NCBI GenBank assembly: GCA_046346665.1
Contig: JAXMHQ010000030.1
Span: forward strand, 8,480 to 72,479
Length of the DNA: 64,000 nucleotides
Direction: 5' to 3'
From: JAXMHQ01 sp046346665
Lineage (GTDB): Bacteria > Verrucomicrobiota > Verrucomicrobiia > Limisphaerales > JAXMHQ01
Part shown: positions 8,418-16,905 of the stretch, piece by piece
Layout of the letters: every line of letters starts with the position of its first letter
Numbering within the stretch: the first letter of the stretch is position 1
Made by a program: the position numbers and the translations under genes
The notes under the pieces: model-generated
Database searches by the model: none
What the model saw: the letters and a program-made list of their open reading frames with translations, nothing else
Told to the model about the DNA's origin: nothing

Positions 8418-9236
8418 CTACCCGGATTGCCCCAGTTTTCGGGATTTCTCCGCGGCAGCCCGCACGGCGCTCATGGCGGTGGCGCGCAGCTTCCCTTTTT
8501 CCAGCTCGTGCAGTCCTTCAATCGTGGTCCCGCCGGGGCTGGTGACCATGTCCTTCAGCGCGCCCGGGTGCAGCCCGGTGTCCAGCACCATCTTGGCGGC
8601 GCCTAACACTGTTTGGGCGGCCAGTCGCGTGGCGACGTCGCGGGGCAATCCGGCGGCGACACCGCCGTCGCTGAGGCCTTCGATGAAGAGATACACGTAG
8701 GCGGGGCCGCTGCCGCTGAGGCCGGTGACGGCGTCGAGGAGCGATTCCTTGACGGCGAAGGCGGTGCCGACGGAGGAGAACAGGGTTTGGGCGAGCTGTC
8801 CGTCGGCGGGGGTGGCGGACATGTTGAGCGCATAAGCGCTGGCCGAGGCGCCGACGAGCGCCGGGGTGTTGGGCATCACGCGGATCAGCCGGGTGCCGTC
8901 GCCCAGGACGGATTCCAGCCGGGCCAGCGTGACGCCGGCGGCGATGGAAATGACGAGGTGTTTCTCCGTGAGATGCGACCGGATTTCGGACAGGACGGCG
9001 GTGGTCTGGTCGGGTTTGACCGCCAGGAAGATCACCTGGGAACCTTGAATGACCTCGGGATTGTACGCGGTGGTTTTGGCGCCGACTTCCTTCGCGAACG
9101 ATTCGCAGGCGGATTCGCTGACGTCGCCGGCGATGATTTGTTTGGGGGTGACAATGCCGGCCTTGACGAAGCCGCGGGCGAGGGCGGTGGCCATTTTGCC
9201 GGCGCCAAGAAATCCGATGGTCAATTTGGAAGCCAT
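8418..9236 (-). CDS. proC: Pyrroline-5-carboxylate reductase
   Basis: 272 residues from ATG 9236 (MASKLTIGFLGAGKMATALA). It catalyses the NAD(P)H-dependent last step of proline synthesis. The Rossmann GxGxM loop is at the N-terminus. The family blocks FLAVKPDQ, RVMPNTPALVG, TGLSGSGPAYVYLFIE and MVTSPGGTTIEGL are intact. The family length is typical. A longer frame to 9395 only reads through the A/N repeats. Confidence 0.96.
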   Translation of the reverse strand: MASKLTIGFLGAGKMATALARGFVKAGIVTPKQIIAGDVSESACESFAKEVGAKTTAYNPEVIQGSQVIFLAVKPDQTTAVLSEIRSHLTEKHLVISIAAGVTLARLESVLGDGTRLIRVMPNTPALVGASASAYALNMSATPADGQLAQTLFSSVGTAFAVKESLLDAVTGLSGSGPAYVYLFIEGLSDGGVAAGLPRDVATRLAAQTVLGAAKMVLDTGLHPGALKDMVTSPGGTTIEGLHELEKGKLRATAMSAVRAAAEKSRKLGQSG

Positions 9237-9280
9237 GGACGCGGTTATAACAAGTCGAAGGAAACTGCAAAAGACTTTTA

Positions 9281-9530
9281 ACCACGGATGGACACGGATG
9301 GACACGGATAGGGGACGAAGACCTGGACGCGAATTGACGCGAATACTGGGAGGGCCGGCGTCCTCGCCGGCCCAAACATCCGTTTGACATGGCAAATCCG
9401 TCGGAACCCCGAGCGGAACAACTCAGATGGGGACGGCGAGGACGCCGTCCCTCCCAGAGAATTAGCGGCAATTCGCGTTAATTCGCGTCAAAGTCTTATC
9501 CGTGTTCATCCGTGTCCATCCGTGGTTAAA
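9281..9530. repeat. Nested composite repeat: A outside N outside a D hairpin doublet
   Basis: From outside in, the nest has three layers. The outer layer is CACGGATGG units (9281-9310) facing CCATCCGTG units (9498-9530). Next come GACGCGAATT units (9326-9345) facing AATTCGCGTT units (about 9466-9493). Innermost is a D element (9348-9455) made of two inverted hairpins, GGCCGGCG-TCCT-CGCCGGCC and GACGGCG-AGGA-CGCCGTC. No gene is apparent between 9237 and 9574. Confidence 0.85.
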
Positions 9531-9574
9531 TTTAAACAAAACGAAACGCGGCCAGCGTCCTCTAATTGACCGAG

Positions 9575-10141
9575 ATGCCGGACGAATCCGAACTGGAGCG
9601 GTTGTATGACGAACACGCGCAGGCGTTGTTCGGGTTCCTGCTGAATTTGACGAGGGACGAGGCGGACGCGCGGGATGCGTTGCAGGAGGTGTTTGTGAAA
9701 CTGGCTCGGCAACCGGGATTGCTGAAAGGAGTAAGGGAGCCGCGGGCGTTCCTGATCCGAATGGCGCATGGCGCGGCGATCGACGCGATGCGCCGCCGCG
9801 GCGTGCGGGAGAAATACCACGAACAATTCAGAGCCGAACAGGCCGGCATGTTTGCGCCTGCTGAAGACCCGGATGCCCAGGCGTTCCGGGATTCGGTCTC
9901 CGCCGCCATGGGCGAGCTGCCGCCGGAACAAAGGGCGGTTCTTCATCTGAAACTCTGGGAGCGGCTGACGTTCGAACAGATCGCGGAGGTCCTGGAAATC
10001 TCCCCAAACACCGCGGCCAGCCGGTATCGGTACGGGCTAGACAAATTGCGGTCGCAGTTGCGTCCACTTTATGACGAGATCACGGCCTTGAAATCTCAAA
10101 TCTCAAATTTCAAATCTCAGATCAAAGGAAGCAAGGCATGA
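9575..10141 (+). CDS. ECF-family RNA polymerase sigma factor
   Basis: About 188 residues. Region 2 is LERLYDEHAQALFGFLLNLT...DARDALQEVFVKLARQP. Region 4 is ELPPEQRAVLHLKLWERLTFEQIAEVLEISPNTAASRYRYGLDKLR, a sigma-70 region 4 helix-turn-helix. A short acidic linker separates them. The C-terminal tail (ALKSQISNFKSQIKGSKA) is translated from a family J repeat array. It overlaps the next gene by 4 bp (ATGA), so the two are probably co-translated. A TTG start at 9566 is possible; ATG 9575 is preferred. The ECF subgroup and regulon are unknown. Confidence 0.9.
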   Translation: MPDESELERLYDEHAQALFGFLLNLTRDEADARDALQEVFVKLARQPGLLKGVREPRAFLIRMAHGAAIDAMRRRGVREKYHEQFRAEQAGMFAPAEDPDAQAFRDSVSAAMGELPPEQRAVLHLKLWERLTFEQIAEVLEISPNTAASRYRYGLDKLRSQLRPLYDEITALKSQISNFKSQIKGSKA

Positions 10142-10593
10142 AACCGAATGAATTTGAGCGGGAGTTGGAGCGGCAGCCGATGCGGCGGGTGCCGGCGGGG
10201 TGGCGGCGCGAGATCCTTGCGAGTGCGCGGGCGGCCTCGCGGCCAGCCGCGGCGGCGGAGGCGGTGCCGGCGTGGCGCTTGTGGCTGGATCCGATTCCGC
10301 TCGCCTGGGCGTCGCTGGCGGCGGTTTGGGCGGTGTTGATCGGGTTGAACCTTTGGCTGACAGGCGGCGCCGGTGGACATGGGGTTTCCGCGGCGCCGCC
10401 CCTTCAGGCGCGGGGCCTGGAACCCCTGACCGCCTGGCATCTGCAAAAATCTGAACTGAGCCTTCTGGAAGATCGCGGTTCCACCGAAACAACACTTCCG
10501 CCCGCCCTCCCGCCGCGGCCGCGGAGCGACCTGCGCCGTGAAGGGCGATGGGCCGATGGCGACACGCGGACCAACCTCGGTTTCCTTTCCTGA
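10138..10593 (+). CDS. Putative membrane-anchored anti-sigma-like protein
   Basis: 151 residues. A charged N-terminus (about 1-55) is followed by one hydrophobic segment (PLAWASLAAVWAVLIGLNLWLTG) and a periplasmic Pro-rich tail. This topology and the 4-bp overlap with the ECF sigma gene suggest an anti-sigma factor. No zinc-binding HxxxCxxC motif is visible, so the assignment rests on context. Confidence 0.6.
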   Translation: MKPNEFERELERQPMRRVPAGWRREILASARAASRPAAAAEAVPAWRLWLDPIPLAWASLAAVWAVLIGLNLWLTGGAGGHGVSAAPPLQARGLEPLTAWHLQKSELSLLEDRGSTETTLPPALPPRPRSDLRREGRWADGDTRTNLGFLS

Positions 10594-10594
10594 T

Positions 10595-12448
10595 ATGACA
10601 CTTTCTCAATACCTGCTCGCCTGGGTCGACGCCAGGGGGATCCTCAATCCGCTGCATCGCTTCCAGCCTGCCCCGAACGCCCGTTGGGGCCTCGTTCGCG
10701 TGGCGGTTTACGTCGCGGTTCAGACCTGCGTGGCGGCGATGGCGGGCCTGGTGATCTCGCTGTTGCTTTACCGCGGCCGGTTGCAGTGGTGGCCGATCTG
10801 GTGGCTGGGGCTGTTTGCGTTTTGCCAGGGGTGGGTGGTTTATGGACTGACCGCACTGTGCTGGAACCAGCGGGCGGCGAAGCTGCGGGCCGATCCGCAA
10901 TTGCGGACCGGTCTGCCCCCGTCGCGGTTCCGGCCGGCGCGCTGGGCGCTGTGGCTGGTATATTTCGCCTTGCTCAACCTGGTGACGCCCCTGGCGATGT
11001 GGATCACAATTGAGAATGTGCGCGGCGAATATATTTGGAGCCAATTCCGGCGTGAGTGGGAGGCGAAAGGCGAGAAGTTCCAGGTGGCCGATGTCGTTCC
11101 CGCGCCGGTCCCGGACGACCAGAATTTCGCACTGACCCCGTTGTTGCGGCCGATATTTGATTTCATTCAAACCACGAACGGCGCGGAATGGCGGGATACC
11201 AACGGCCTGGCGCGGCTGTCGGCGGTGCAGATCTCCAAGGGGCACGCGAGGGGGGAATCGACGCGCGCGTCGGGACTTGCGGGGCTCGATCAAACCAACC
11301 TGACCGACCTGGCTGGGGTTGCGGCGTTTTACCGCGGGAACACGAATTACCCGCAGCCCGCGGTGGAAGGGGCGCCGGCGGCCGATGTGCTGACGGCGTT
11401 GAGCGCCTTCGATTCGGAGTTGGCGGAATTGCGCGATGCGGCGGCGCGGCGCCCGTTGAGCCGGTTTCCGATCCACTACGACACCGAGCCGCCGTTTGAA
11501 ACCCTGCTGCCGCACCTGAGCCACATCAAGTCGCTCACCCAGGTTTTTGCGCTCCGCGCCGTGGCGGAACTGGACCTGCATCGCCCCGACGAAGCGATGG
11601 CGGACTTACTCGTCGGATTCCGCTTGTCCGACTCCGTCCGCAACGAACCGTTCCTGATCGATTACCTGGTCCGCGTGGCGACGTTGAACATCGATCTCCA
11701 GGTGGTCCGGGAAGGCCTCGCGCGCCATGCCTGGACCACCGGGCAGTTGGCGCAATTGCAGTCCTTGCTGGGGTCGATGGATCTCCTCGCCGAATATGAG
11801 CAGTCGATGCGCGGCGAGCGATGCTGCAACATCGGCGGGCTGGATTACCTTGCGCGGCGGGGGTTTCGGGACTGGAGATACCTGACTGGCGACGATTTCG
11901 GGTCGGGCAGCGTGGGACCGGCTTTGAGCTGGACGACGCTTTATCACGGGTGGCTCCGCCAAAACCAGGCGCTGATCGGCCGGATGTATCAGGATTATTT
12001 GCTGAACTCAGTCGATCCCGTGCAGCACCGGGTTTACCCGGCCCGATCGGACCCTTTGGACGCCGGCTTGGAGCGCCTGGTGGCGACGCCGTACACAGTC
12101 CTTGTGCGAATGCTCATGCCTGCGTTCGGCAGCGCTTCCAGGAAAGCCGCCCGCGCCCAGACATTTGTGGATGCAACGCTGGTGGCCTGCGTCATCGAGC
12201 GATATCGACTCGTCCACAATCAATTGCCAGGGAATCTCCAGGCGCTGGTCCCGAAGTATCTGGACCGCGTTCCCTTGGACGTGTTGGATGGTCAGCCGTT
12301 GCGCTACCGGGAGACGGGGCAGGGTGGTTACCTGCTGTATTCGATCGGTTGGAACGGGGTCGACGATGGCGGCACGGTGGCTTACAAAAAAGGTGCCGCG
12401 AAGACGCTGGACATCAGCCAGGGTGATTGGGTGTGGTGGGGGAAGTGA
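10595..12448 (+). CDS. Membrane protein of the sigma-linked operon, unknown function
   Basis: About 617 residues from ATG 10595, starting 1 bp after the previous stop. There are two or three membrane segments near residues 30-125 (for example VYVAVQTCVAAMAGLVISLL and LWLVYFALLNLVTPLAMWI), followed by a long soluble part. The C-terminal block IERYRLVHNQLPGNLQALVPKYL...DGQPLRYRETGQGGYLLYSIGWNGVDDGG recurs in hypothetical proteins of Verrucomicrobiota. It resembles the C-terminal fold of type II secretion pseudopilins, but there is no prepilin signal. Probably an output or partner of the ECF sigma module. Confidence 0.65.
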   Translation: MTLSQYLLAWVDARGILNPLHRFQPAPNARWGLVRVAVYVAVQTCVAAMAGLVISLLLYRGRLQWWPIWWLGLFAFCQGWVVYGLTALCWNQRAAKLRADPQLRTGLPPSRFRPARWALWLVYFALLNLVTPLAMWITIENVRGEYIWSQFRREWEAKGEKFQVADVVPAPVPDDQNFALTPLLRPIFDFIQTTNGAEWRDTNGLARLSAVQISKGHARGESTRASGLAGLDQTNLTDLAGVAAFYRGNTNYPQPAVEGAPAADVLTALSAFDSELAELRDAAARRPLSRFPIHYDTEPPFETLLPHLSHIKSLTQVFALRAVAELDLHRPDEAMADLLVGFRLSDSVRNEPFLIDYLVRVATLNIDLQVVREGLARHAWTTGQLAQLQSLLGSMDLLAEYEQSMRGERCCNIGGLDYLARRGFRDWRYLTGDDFGSGSVGPALSWTTLYHGWLRQNQALIGRMYQDYLLNSVDPVQHRVYPARSDPLDAGLERLVATPYTVLVRMLMPAFGSASRKAARAQTFVDATLVACVIERYRLVHNQLPGNLQALVPKYLDRVPLDVLDGQPLRYRETGQGGYLLYSIGWNGVDDGGTVAYKKGAAKTLDISQGDWVWWGK

Positions 12449-12817
12449 GAAGGCAGAATGTAGAATGCAGAGAGTGGCCGCGCGCCTCTCTTGATAGGTA
12501 TGGTGCGCTATCGGCGGTTGGGTGAAGGCAGGTGTCGCTCTTACGGGGCTGCAAACAGGCCGCTCCTACGGAGTTCAGGATGATGCGGATGGGGATGCTA
12601 CAAAAATGCCGCGCCTGCGGCGCTGGGCCTGGGCCCCGCGATCTCACGATCGCGGCTACGCCGATTGAGTAGGAGACGACGTAAGGAGTCTCTGACTGGA
12701 GTTCGGACGGGAATCGTGAGACTCGTTACCTCGTCTCCTACAGGAGGGGTCCGCGATCTGACGATCGCGGCTACGGCGCTTTCATTCCGCACTCCCCACT
12801 CCTCATTCCGCACTGGT
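12449..12817. repeat. Intergenic composite of family K, F and G hairpins
   Basis: Contains a K arm (GCAGAATGTAGAATGCAG, about 12452-12470), two F hairpins in direct orientation (12636-12659 and 12751-12774) and, between them, a G element (12669-12741). The G arms are GTAGGAGACGACGT and ACCTCGTCTCCTAC. A CACTCC-type array ends near 12815. No coding potential beyond shadows was seen. Confidence 0.75.
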
Positions 12818-13267
12818 CTAGTGCTTCGGCCGAAGCAAAATGGCCTTTTTCTCCGTGCCTTCGACTTCGACGCTGTGGGTTTCGACGCCGGGATCGTCGC
12901 GGAGGGCTTGGTGGATGATGCGGCGGTCGAAGGCGCTGAGGGGTTCGAGTTCGACGACGTCGCCCCAGCGGCGGACTTTTTCCGCGGCGTCCTTGGCTTT
13001 CTTGACCAGCGCTTCGCGGGCCTGGGCGCGGTAGCCACCGACATCCACCATGACCTTGGGCGCGGCAGGGTCCTGCTGGAACAGGAGACGGTTGGTGAGA
13101 TACTGGAGATCCGAGAGCGTCTGGCCCTGGCGGCCGATCAGGCGGCCGGAATCGTCGGTTTTGACGTCGAGCAGGACGCCGTCTTCGAGTTTGTGTTCCT
13201 CGACGGTGCCGGGGAAACCGAGCAGTTCAAGGAGTTTTTCCAGGGTGGCTTTGGGTTCGGCGGCCAT
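12818..13267 (-). CDS. khpB: RNA-binding KhpB/Jag-like protein (KH + R3H)
   Basis: 149 residues from ATG 13267 (MAAEPKATLEKLLELLG). A type II KH domain contains GRLIGRQGQTLSDLQYLTN. It is followed by an R3H domain with RRIIHQALRDDPGVETHSVE. The N-terminal Jag-N domain found in Firmicutes Jag is absent, as in many Gram-negative versions. It lies immediately downstream of yidC in the rpmH-rnpA-yidD-yidC cluster, the classic location. It probably binds RNA together with KhpA-type partners. Confidence 0.88.
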   Translation of the reverse strand: MAAEPKATLEKLLELLGFPGTVEEHKLEDGVLLDVKTDDSGRLIGRQGQTLSDLQYLTNRLLFQQDPAAPKVMVDVGGYRAQAREALVKKAKDAAEKVRRWGDVVELEPLSAFDRRIIHQALRDDPGVETHSVEVEGTEKKAILLRPKH

Positions 13268-13277
13268 ATATAAAAAA

Positions 13278-13366
13278 GTCGAGCGTCCAGAGTCGAGGGT
13301 CGAGAGCCTGCAACCGCGTCGTTCACGTGCGTCAGGCACTCGACGCTCGACGTTCGACTCTCGACC
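13278..13366. repeat. Family P inverted array (GTCGAG units)
   Basis: GTCGAGCGTCCAGAGTCGAG (13278-13306) is mirrored by CACTCGACGCTCGACGTTCG (about 13338-13366). It fills the gap between yidC and khpB. Confidence 0.7.
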
Positions 13367-13373
13367 GTTTTGT

Positions 13374-15182
13374 CTATTTTTTCTTTTTCGGGGCCGGCGT
13401 CAAGGCTGGAGCGGGCGCGCCCGCGGCGGGGGCGGACGGCTTCGCGTTGATCAGTTTCGTCTGCAGGATCGTCAGCAGGTTCTGAACGGTCATGTAAAGC
13501 GCCAGGCCGGACGAGAAATTGTAAAGGATCGCCAGGAACATGAGCGGCATCCAGCGCATCATTTTCTGCTGGGCGGGATCCATGCCGGGCGAGACCGGTG
13601 TGAGATGGCTTTGCCAGAGTGCGGAGGCGATGTAGATCAGCGGCAGCAAATTGAACGGAATGCCGGTGCCGGGAATGATGCCGAGCGTGTCGGGCTGGGA
13701 GAGGTCGGCGATCCAGAGGAATCCGGCGCCGCGAAGTTCGATGGCGGTGCGGATCATGCCGTAGAGGCCGAAGAAGACGGGGATCTGGACGAGCATGGGG
13801 AGGCAGCCGCCCATGGGGTTGACCTTGTTTTTCTTCCAGAATTCCCATTGTTTCTGGCTGAGTTTCTGGGGTTCGTCCTTGTATTTCTCCTGGAGCGCCT
13901 TCATCTGCGGCCCGAGCTCCTGCATGCGCTTCATGGATTTCGTGCTCGCCTGGGTGAGGGGCCAGAAGATGATTTTGATGAGGACGGTGATGGCGATGAT
14001 GGCCCAGCCGTAGGAGAGATGGAGAACGGCGTGGAGCCAGTTCATGGCGAGCAGGAGCGCCTTGGAGAAAAACCCGAACCACCCGAAATTCATGATGGCT
14101 TCGAGGTTGTTGTTCAGGCGCGAGCCGATCTGCGCGAGCGTGCGGTATTCCTTGGGTCCAGCGTAGATTTCGAATTGCCGTTCCAGCGAGGCGCCGGGGG
14201 CGAGGCTGAGCGCGGGATAGACGAGCGACGTGAGGTAGCCTTCGGGATTGCGGACGGCCTGGGGGTGCTTCAGCAATTCCTCGGCGTCCGGCGCGGGAAG
14301 TTTCACCGGGCGCATCACCACCTGGTCGGCAGGGGACTTTGGCATGGCGACCAGGGCGAAGAACTGGTTGTGCGCGGTGGCCCAGACGACATTCGTTGCG
14401 CCGGCGCGAAATTCCGCCGGGGGCACGCGCGGCGTGCACATGAACCCGCTGGGTGAAAAATAACTCCCACCCAGGGTATCCGCCGCCTTCTCCCCGTTGT
14501 ACCACATCATGCCCAGCGTGTATTGGCCGCGGTCGGTGGAACTCATCGGGGCGGCGATGCCGACCATCCATTCCTGCGCGGGCAGGGCGAGAGTGTTGGT
14601 GGAACGATTCTCCAGGCGCACCGTAGCGCTCACGAGGTAATTGCTTTCGATGACGAAATCCTTCGTCCAGGCGAGGCCGTTCGAGAGTGTTTTCTCCGCG
14701 CGCACACCGCCGGGGATGGGGGACAGCGTGAACCGGCCGTCGCCCTGGATTTCCGGTCCGCCCGAAACGGCGAGCATGGGGGCGGGGGATTGGGAATTGA
14801 GCGTGGCGTAATTTTGCGTGCCTCCGGCGCGTTCCCGCCGCGTGGCGATCGTCTCGGGATATTGCGTCAGCTCGACCATTTGCAGTCCGCCGCCCGCCGT
14901 GGTGAACGTGTAGTGGGCCTGGAGGTTTGTGATTTCGAGAATCTGTTCGCTGCCGGGCGTGGCCGGTTGCCATGCGGGTGCGGTGGATGGGACGGATGGG
15001 GTGGACGCGACCGAGCCGGGCGTGTTGGATCCGGCGGGGCTGTTGCTGGCGGCGAGGGCCGGCGCGGCGTTGGTGGAGCCGGGCGGCACGGGCACCGGCG
15101 GGAACAATTTGTTCACCGCTACGTTGAATCCCAGCAACAACAGCAGGCAGATGCCAAATACGGTTATGGTTTTTCGATCCAT
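13374..15182 (-). CDS. yidC: Membrane protein insertase YidC
   Basis: 602 residues from ATG 15182 (MDRKTITVFGICLLLLLGFN). An N-terminal TM segment is followed by a linker rich in Pro, Ala and Ser. Next is the large periplasmic beta-sandwich domain characteristic of Gram-negative YidC. The Oxa1 core of five TM helices follows (about 370-560), including SYGWAIIAITVLIKIIFWPL and NPMGGCLPMLVQIPVFFGLY. The tail ends in KKKK. It inserts proteins into the inner membrane alone or with Sec. It is encoded between yidD and khpB. Confidence 0.95.
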   Translation of the reverse strand: MDRKTITVFGICLLLLLGFNVAVNKLFPPVPVPPGSTNAAPALAASNSPAGSNTPGSVASTPSVPSTAPAWQPATPGSEQILEITNLQAHYTFTTAGGGLQMVELTQYPETIATRRERAGGTQNYATLNSQSPAPMLAVSGGPEIQGDGRFTLSPIPGGVRAEKTLSNGLAWTKDFVIESNYLVSATVRLENRSTNTLALPAQEWMVGIAAPMSSTDRGQYTLGMMWYNGEKAADTLGGSYFSPSGFMCTPRVPPAEFRAGATNVVWATAHNQFFALVAMPKSPADQVVMRPVKLPAPDAEELLKHPQAVRNPEGYLTSLVYPALSLAPGASLERQFEIYAGPKEYRTLAQIGSRLNNNLEAIMNFGWFGFFSKALLLAMNWLHAVLHLSYGWAIIAITVLIKIIFWPLTQASTKSMKRMQELGPQMKALQEKYKDEPQKLSQKQWEFWKKNKVNPMGGCLPMLVQIPVFFGLYGMIRTAIELRGAGFLWIADLSQPDTLGIIPGTGIPFNLLPLIYIASALWQSHLTPVSPGMDPAQQKMMRWMPLMFLAILYNFSSGLALYMTVQNLLTILQTKLINAKPSAPAAGAPAPALTPAPKKKK

Positions 15183-15190
15183 GAATTTTT

Positions 15191-15529
15191 TTAGCTCCGA
15201 TGTTCGCAAGCCGCTTCCCGGGAATTTGAAATTTCAAATTTCAAATTTGAAATTCCGCCTTCCGGCGGCACGGGATCATATCCGCAGCCGCCCCACGGAT
15301 GGCATCGGCAGAGGCGGCGGGCGGCGAGGTCGGAGCCGTGCAGCGCGCCGTGGATGCGGATGGCCTGGGCGGCGTAATCGGAGCAGCTCGGGGTGAAGCG
15401 GCAGCGCGAATAGGGGCCGAAGAGCGTGGCGAGAGCGGGGGAAACGGTCCAGCGATAAATGCGGATCAAGAGCAGGAGCGCGCGGGAAGGCAGAAGGCAG
15501 AATGTGGAATGCAGAAAAACTCCGGTCAT
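15191..15529 (-). CDS. yidD: Membrane protein insertion efficiency factor YidD
   Basis: The core is clear: LLLLIRIYRWTVSPAL, then CRFTPSCSDYAAQAIRIHG and HPWGGCGYDPVPPE, with the conserved cysteines. Both ends are encoded by intergenic repeats. The C-terminus (ISNLKFEISN) comes from family J and the N-terminus (FLHSTFCLLPS) from family K. I chose ATG 15529; ATG 15571 would add 14 residues that are pure repeat translation. It lies between rnpA and yidC. Confidence 0.88.
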   Translation of the reverse strand: MTGVFLHSTFCLLPSRALLLLIRIYRWTVSPALATLFGPYSRCRFTPSCSDYAAQAIRIHGALHGSDLAARRLCRCHPWGGCGYDPVPPEGGISNLKFEISNSREAACEHRS

Positions 15530-15575
15530 GCGGAGCGGCGTTTTCTGCATTCTGCATTCTGCATTCTTCATTTCT
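15486..15575. repeat. Family K inverted array (GCAGAAT heptamers)
   Basis: AGGCAGAAGGCAGAATGTGG (from 15487) faces TTCTGCATTCTGCATTCTGC (15542-15566). It overlaps the 5' end of yidD and reaches the 3' end of rnpA. Confidence 0.8.
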
Positions 15576-15939
15576 TCAAAAGTCCTGTTCGTCCGAAGAT
15601 GCCGAGGAAATCCGATTCCACATCGGCGAATTGTTTTCCGGCGATTGAGTTTCGGGCGACCAGGACGAGGTCGAGGGGCTGGCTGATCTCGTATTGGTGG
15701 CGGCGGAACACTTCGCGCATGAGCCGTCGGGCGCGGTTGCGGACGACGGCATTTCCGATTTTGCCGGAGGTGACCACGCCGAGTCGCGAGCCGGAGCCTG
15801 GGGGCAGGGCGAGCCAGTTGGCGATCAGGCAGCCCTGGACGCGCCGTTCGCCGAGCTTCCGGATCCGGGAAAAATCCCGGCCCAGTTTCAGGCGCATTCC
15901 GCGGGGGAAGCGCAGGGGCCCGGGCGCGGTGGCGGCCAT
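15568..15939 (-). CDS. rnpA: Ribonuclease P protein component
   Basis: 123 residues. The family signature RNRARRLMREVFRR (about 67-80) and the N-terminal RLKLGRDFSRI strand are present. It assists the catalytic RNA of RNase P in trimming tRNA 5' leaders. It lies 13 bp downstream of rpmH, the usual arrangement. The first 14 residues may be extra, since M15 (MRLKLGRDF) is a second possible start. Confidence 0.92.
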   Translation of the reverse strand: MAATAPGPLRFPRGMRLKLGRDFSRIRKLGERRVQGCLIANWLALPPGSGSRLGVVTSGKIGNAVVRNRARRLMREVFRRHQYEISQPLDLVLVARNSIAGKQFADVESDFLGIFGRTGLLKK

Positions 15940-15952
15940 GGCGCGGGCGGGA

Positions 15953-16090
15953 TCAGACCGGGGTCAGGCGTTTGCGGCCGACGCGGCGGCGGTTGCGCAG
16001 GATGCCCTTGCCGCTTTTGCTGCTGTTCCGGGCGAGGAACCCGTGCTGCCGCTTGCGCCGAATTTTCGACGGTTGGTATTGTCGCTTCAT
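15953..16090 (-). CDS. rpmH: 50S ribosomal protein L34
   Basis: 45 residues: MKRQYQPSKIRRKRQHGFLA, then RNSSKSGKGILRNRRRVGRKRLTPV. This is an unmistakable L34. ATG at 16090, TGA at 15953-15955. It is the first gene of the leftward rpmH-rnpA-yidD-yidC-khpB cluster. dnaA, often divergent from rpmH, is not here; the neighbour is rpsL. Confidence 0.96.
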   Translation of the reverse strand: MKRQYQPSKIRRKRQHGFLARNSSKSGKGILRNRRRVGRKRLTPV

Positions 16091-16171
16091 AATCTAAAAG
16101 TCATGCCCGCGCAGGGGGGTGTTTCACGCCCGCGCCTGTCCTGGGCGGGTTCCCTTGAGCTGGAACGCGGG

Positions 16172-16199
16172 AGCATACCAGCGACGTCCGGGGTGTCAA
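16172..16199 (-). promoter_or_regulatory. Promoter of the rpmH cluster
   Basis: On the minus strand, TTGACA (16194-16199) and TATGCT (16172-16177) are separated by 16 bp. This is a near-consensus sigma-70-type promoter about 80 bp upstream of rpmH. Confidence 0.65.
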
Positions 16200-16251
16200 G
16201 CGGCTCGGTGACGCGGCAAGGACACGAATTGGAAGCCAAACCCGGGACAGC

Positions 16252-16324
16252 CACAGAGGCACAGAGACACAGAGCTCCCGAGCGGTGGTTCCCCGTTCTC
16301 CGAGGGCTCTGTGCCTCTGTGGCC
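16252..16324. repeat. Family M inverted array (CACAGAG units)
   Basis: CCACAGAGGCACAGAGACAC (16255-16274) is mirrored by CTCTGTGCCTCTGTGGCC. It lies between the divergent rpmH and rpsL promoters. Confidence 0.8.
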
Positions 16325-16362
16325 ATATTACCCCGGTCCCGTGAAATCGGTTGAAATAAATG

Positions 16363-16390
16363 TTGCATGGATTTCCATGCTTGTTATATT
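16363..16390 (+). promoter_or_regulatory. Promoter of rpsL-rpsG(-fusA)
   Basis: TTGCAT at 16363-16368 and TATATT at 16385-16390, spacing 16 bp. The spacer and flanks closely resemble those of the rpsJ promoter at 21919-21946: both have GGATTTC in the spacer and CGCG after the -10. Confidence 0.6.
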
Positions 16391-16450
16391 CCGCGCTCCG
16401 TTTGTCCGACCGCGGGCAGGCGAGCCAGAAAATCGAGATTTTAAAGTCAA

Positions 16451-16858
16451 ATGCCGACCATCAATCAATTGGTTCGAAAAGGCCGCAGCAAGCTGAAGTA
16501 CAAGTCCAAAGCCCCGGCGCTGGAACGTTCTCCGTTCCGCCGCGGCGTGTGCATCCAGGTGATGACCCGCACGCCGAAGAAGCCGAATTCGGCCATGCGC
16601 AAGGTGGCGAAGGTGCGGTTGACGAACGGCTTTGAAGTGATCGCCTACATTCCCGACGAAGGCCACAACCTGCAGGAACACTCGATCGTGCTGGTGCGGG
16701 GCGGCCGCGTGAAGGATCTGCCGGGTGTGCGTTATCACATCGTGCGCGGCACGCTGGACGCGGCGGGCGTGGAGAAGCGGCGCGTGAGCCGGTCGAAGTA
16801 TGGCGTGAAGAAGCCGAAGGCGGGTGCGAAGCCGGCGGCGGCGGCCCCGGCGGCTTGA
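16451..16858 (+). CDS. rpsL: 30S ribosomal protein S12
   Basis: 135 residues starting MPTINQLVRKGRSKLKYKSK. The decoding-centre loops TPKKPNSAMRKVAKV and PDEGHNLQEHSIVLVRGG are intact and show wild-type lysines at the positions where streptomycin resistance usually arises. The Ala-rich tail (PAAAAPAA) is slightly extended. It is the first gene of the str cluster, followed by rpsG 47 bp downstream. Confidence 0.97.
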   Translation: MPTINQLVRKGRSKLKYKSKAPALERSPFRRGVCIQVMTRTPKKPNSAMRKVAKVRLTNGFEVIAYIPDEGHNLQEHSIVLVRGGRVKDLPGVRYHIVRGTLDAAGVEKRRVSRSKYGVKKPKAGAKPAAAAPAA

Positions 16859-16905
16859 GCCTGATTTGATTTTAGCAATTAACGATTTAACCTGAGAGCG
16901 AACAC

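Noticed and set aside
15940..16450. Replication origin next to rpmH/rnpA
   Set aside because: dnaA is absent, and no cluster of DnaA-box-like TTATCCACA sequences or AT-rich unwinding region was seen.
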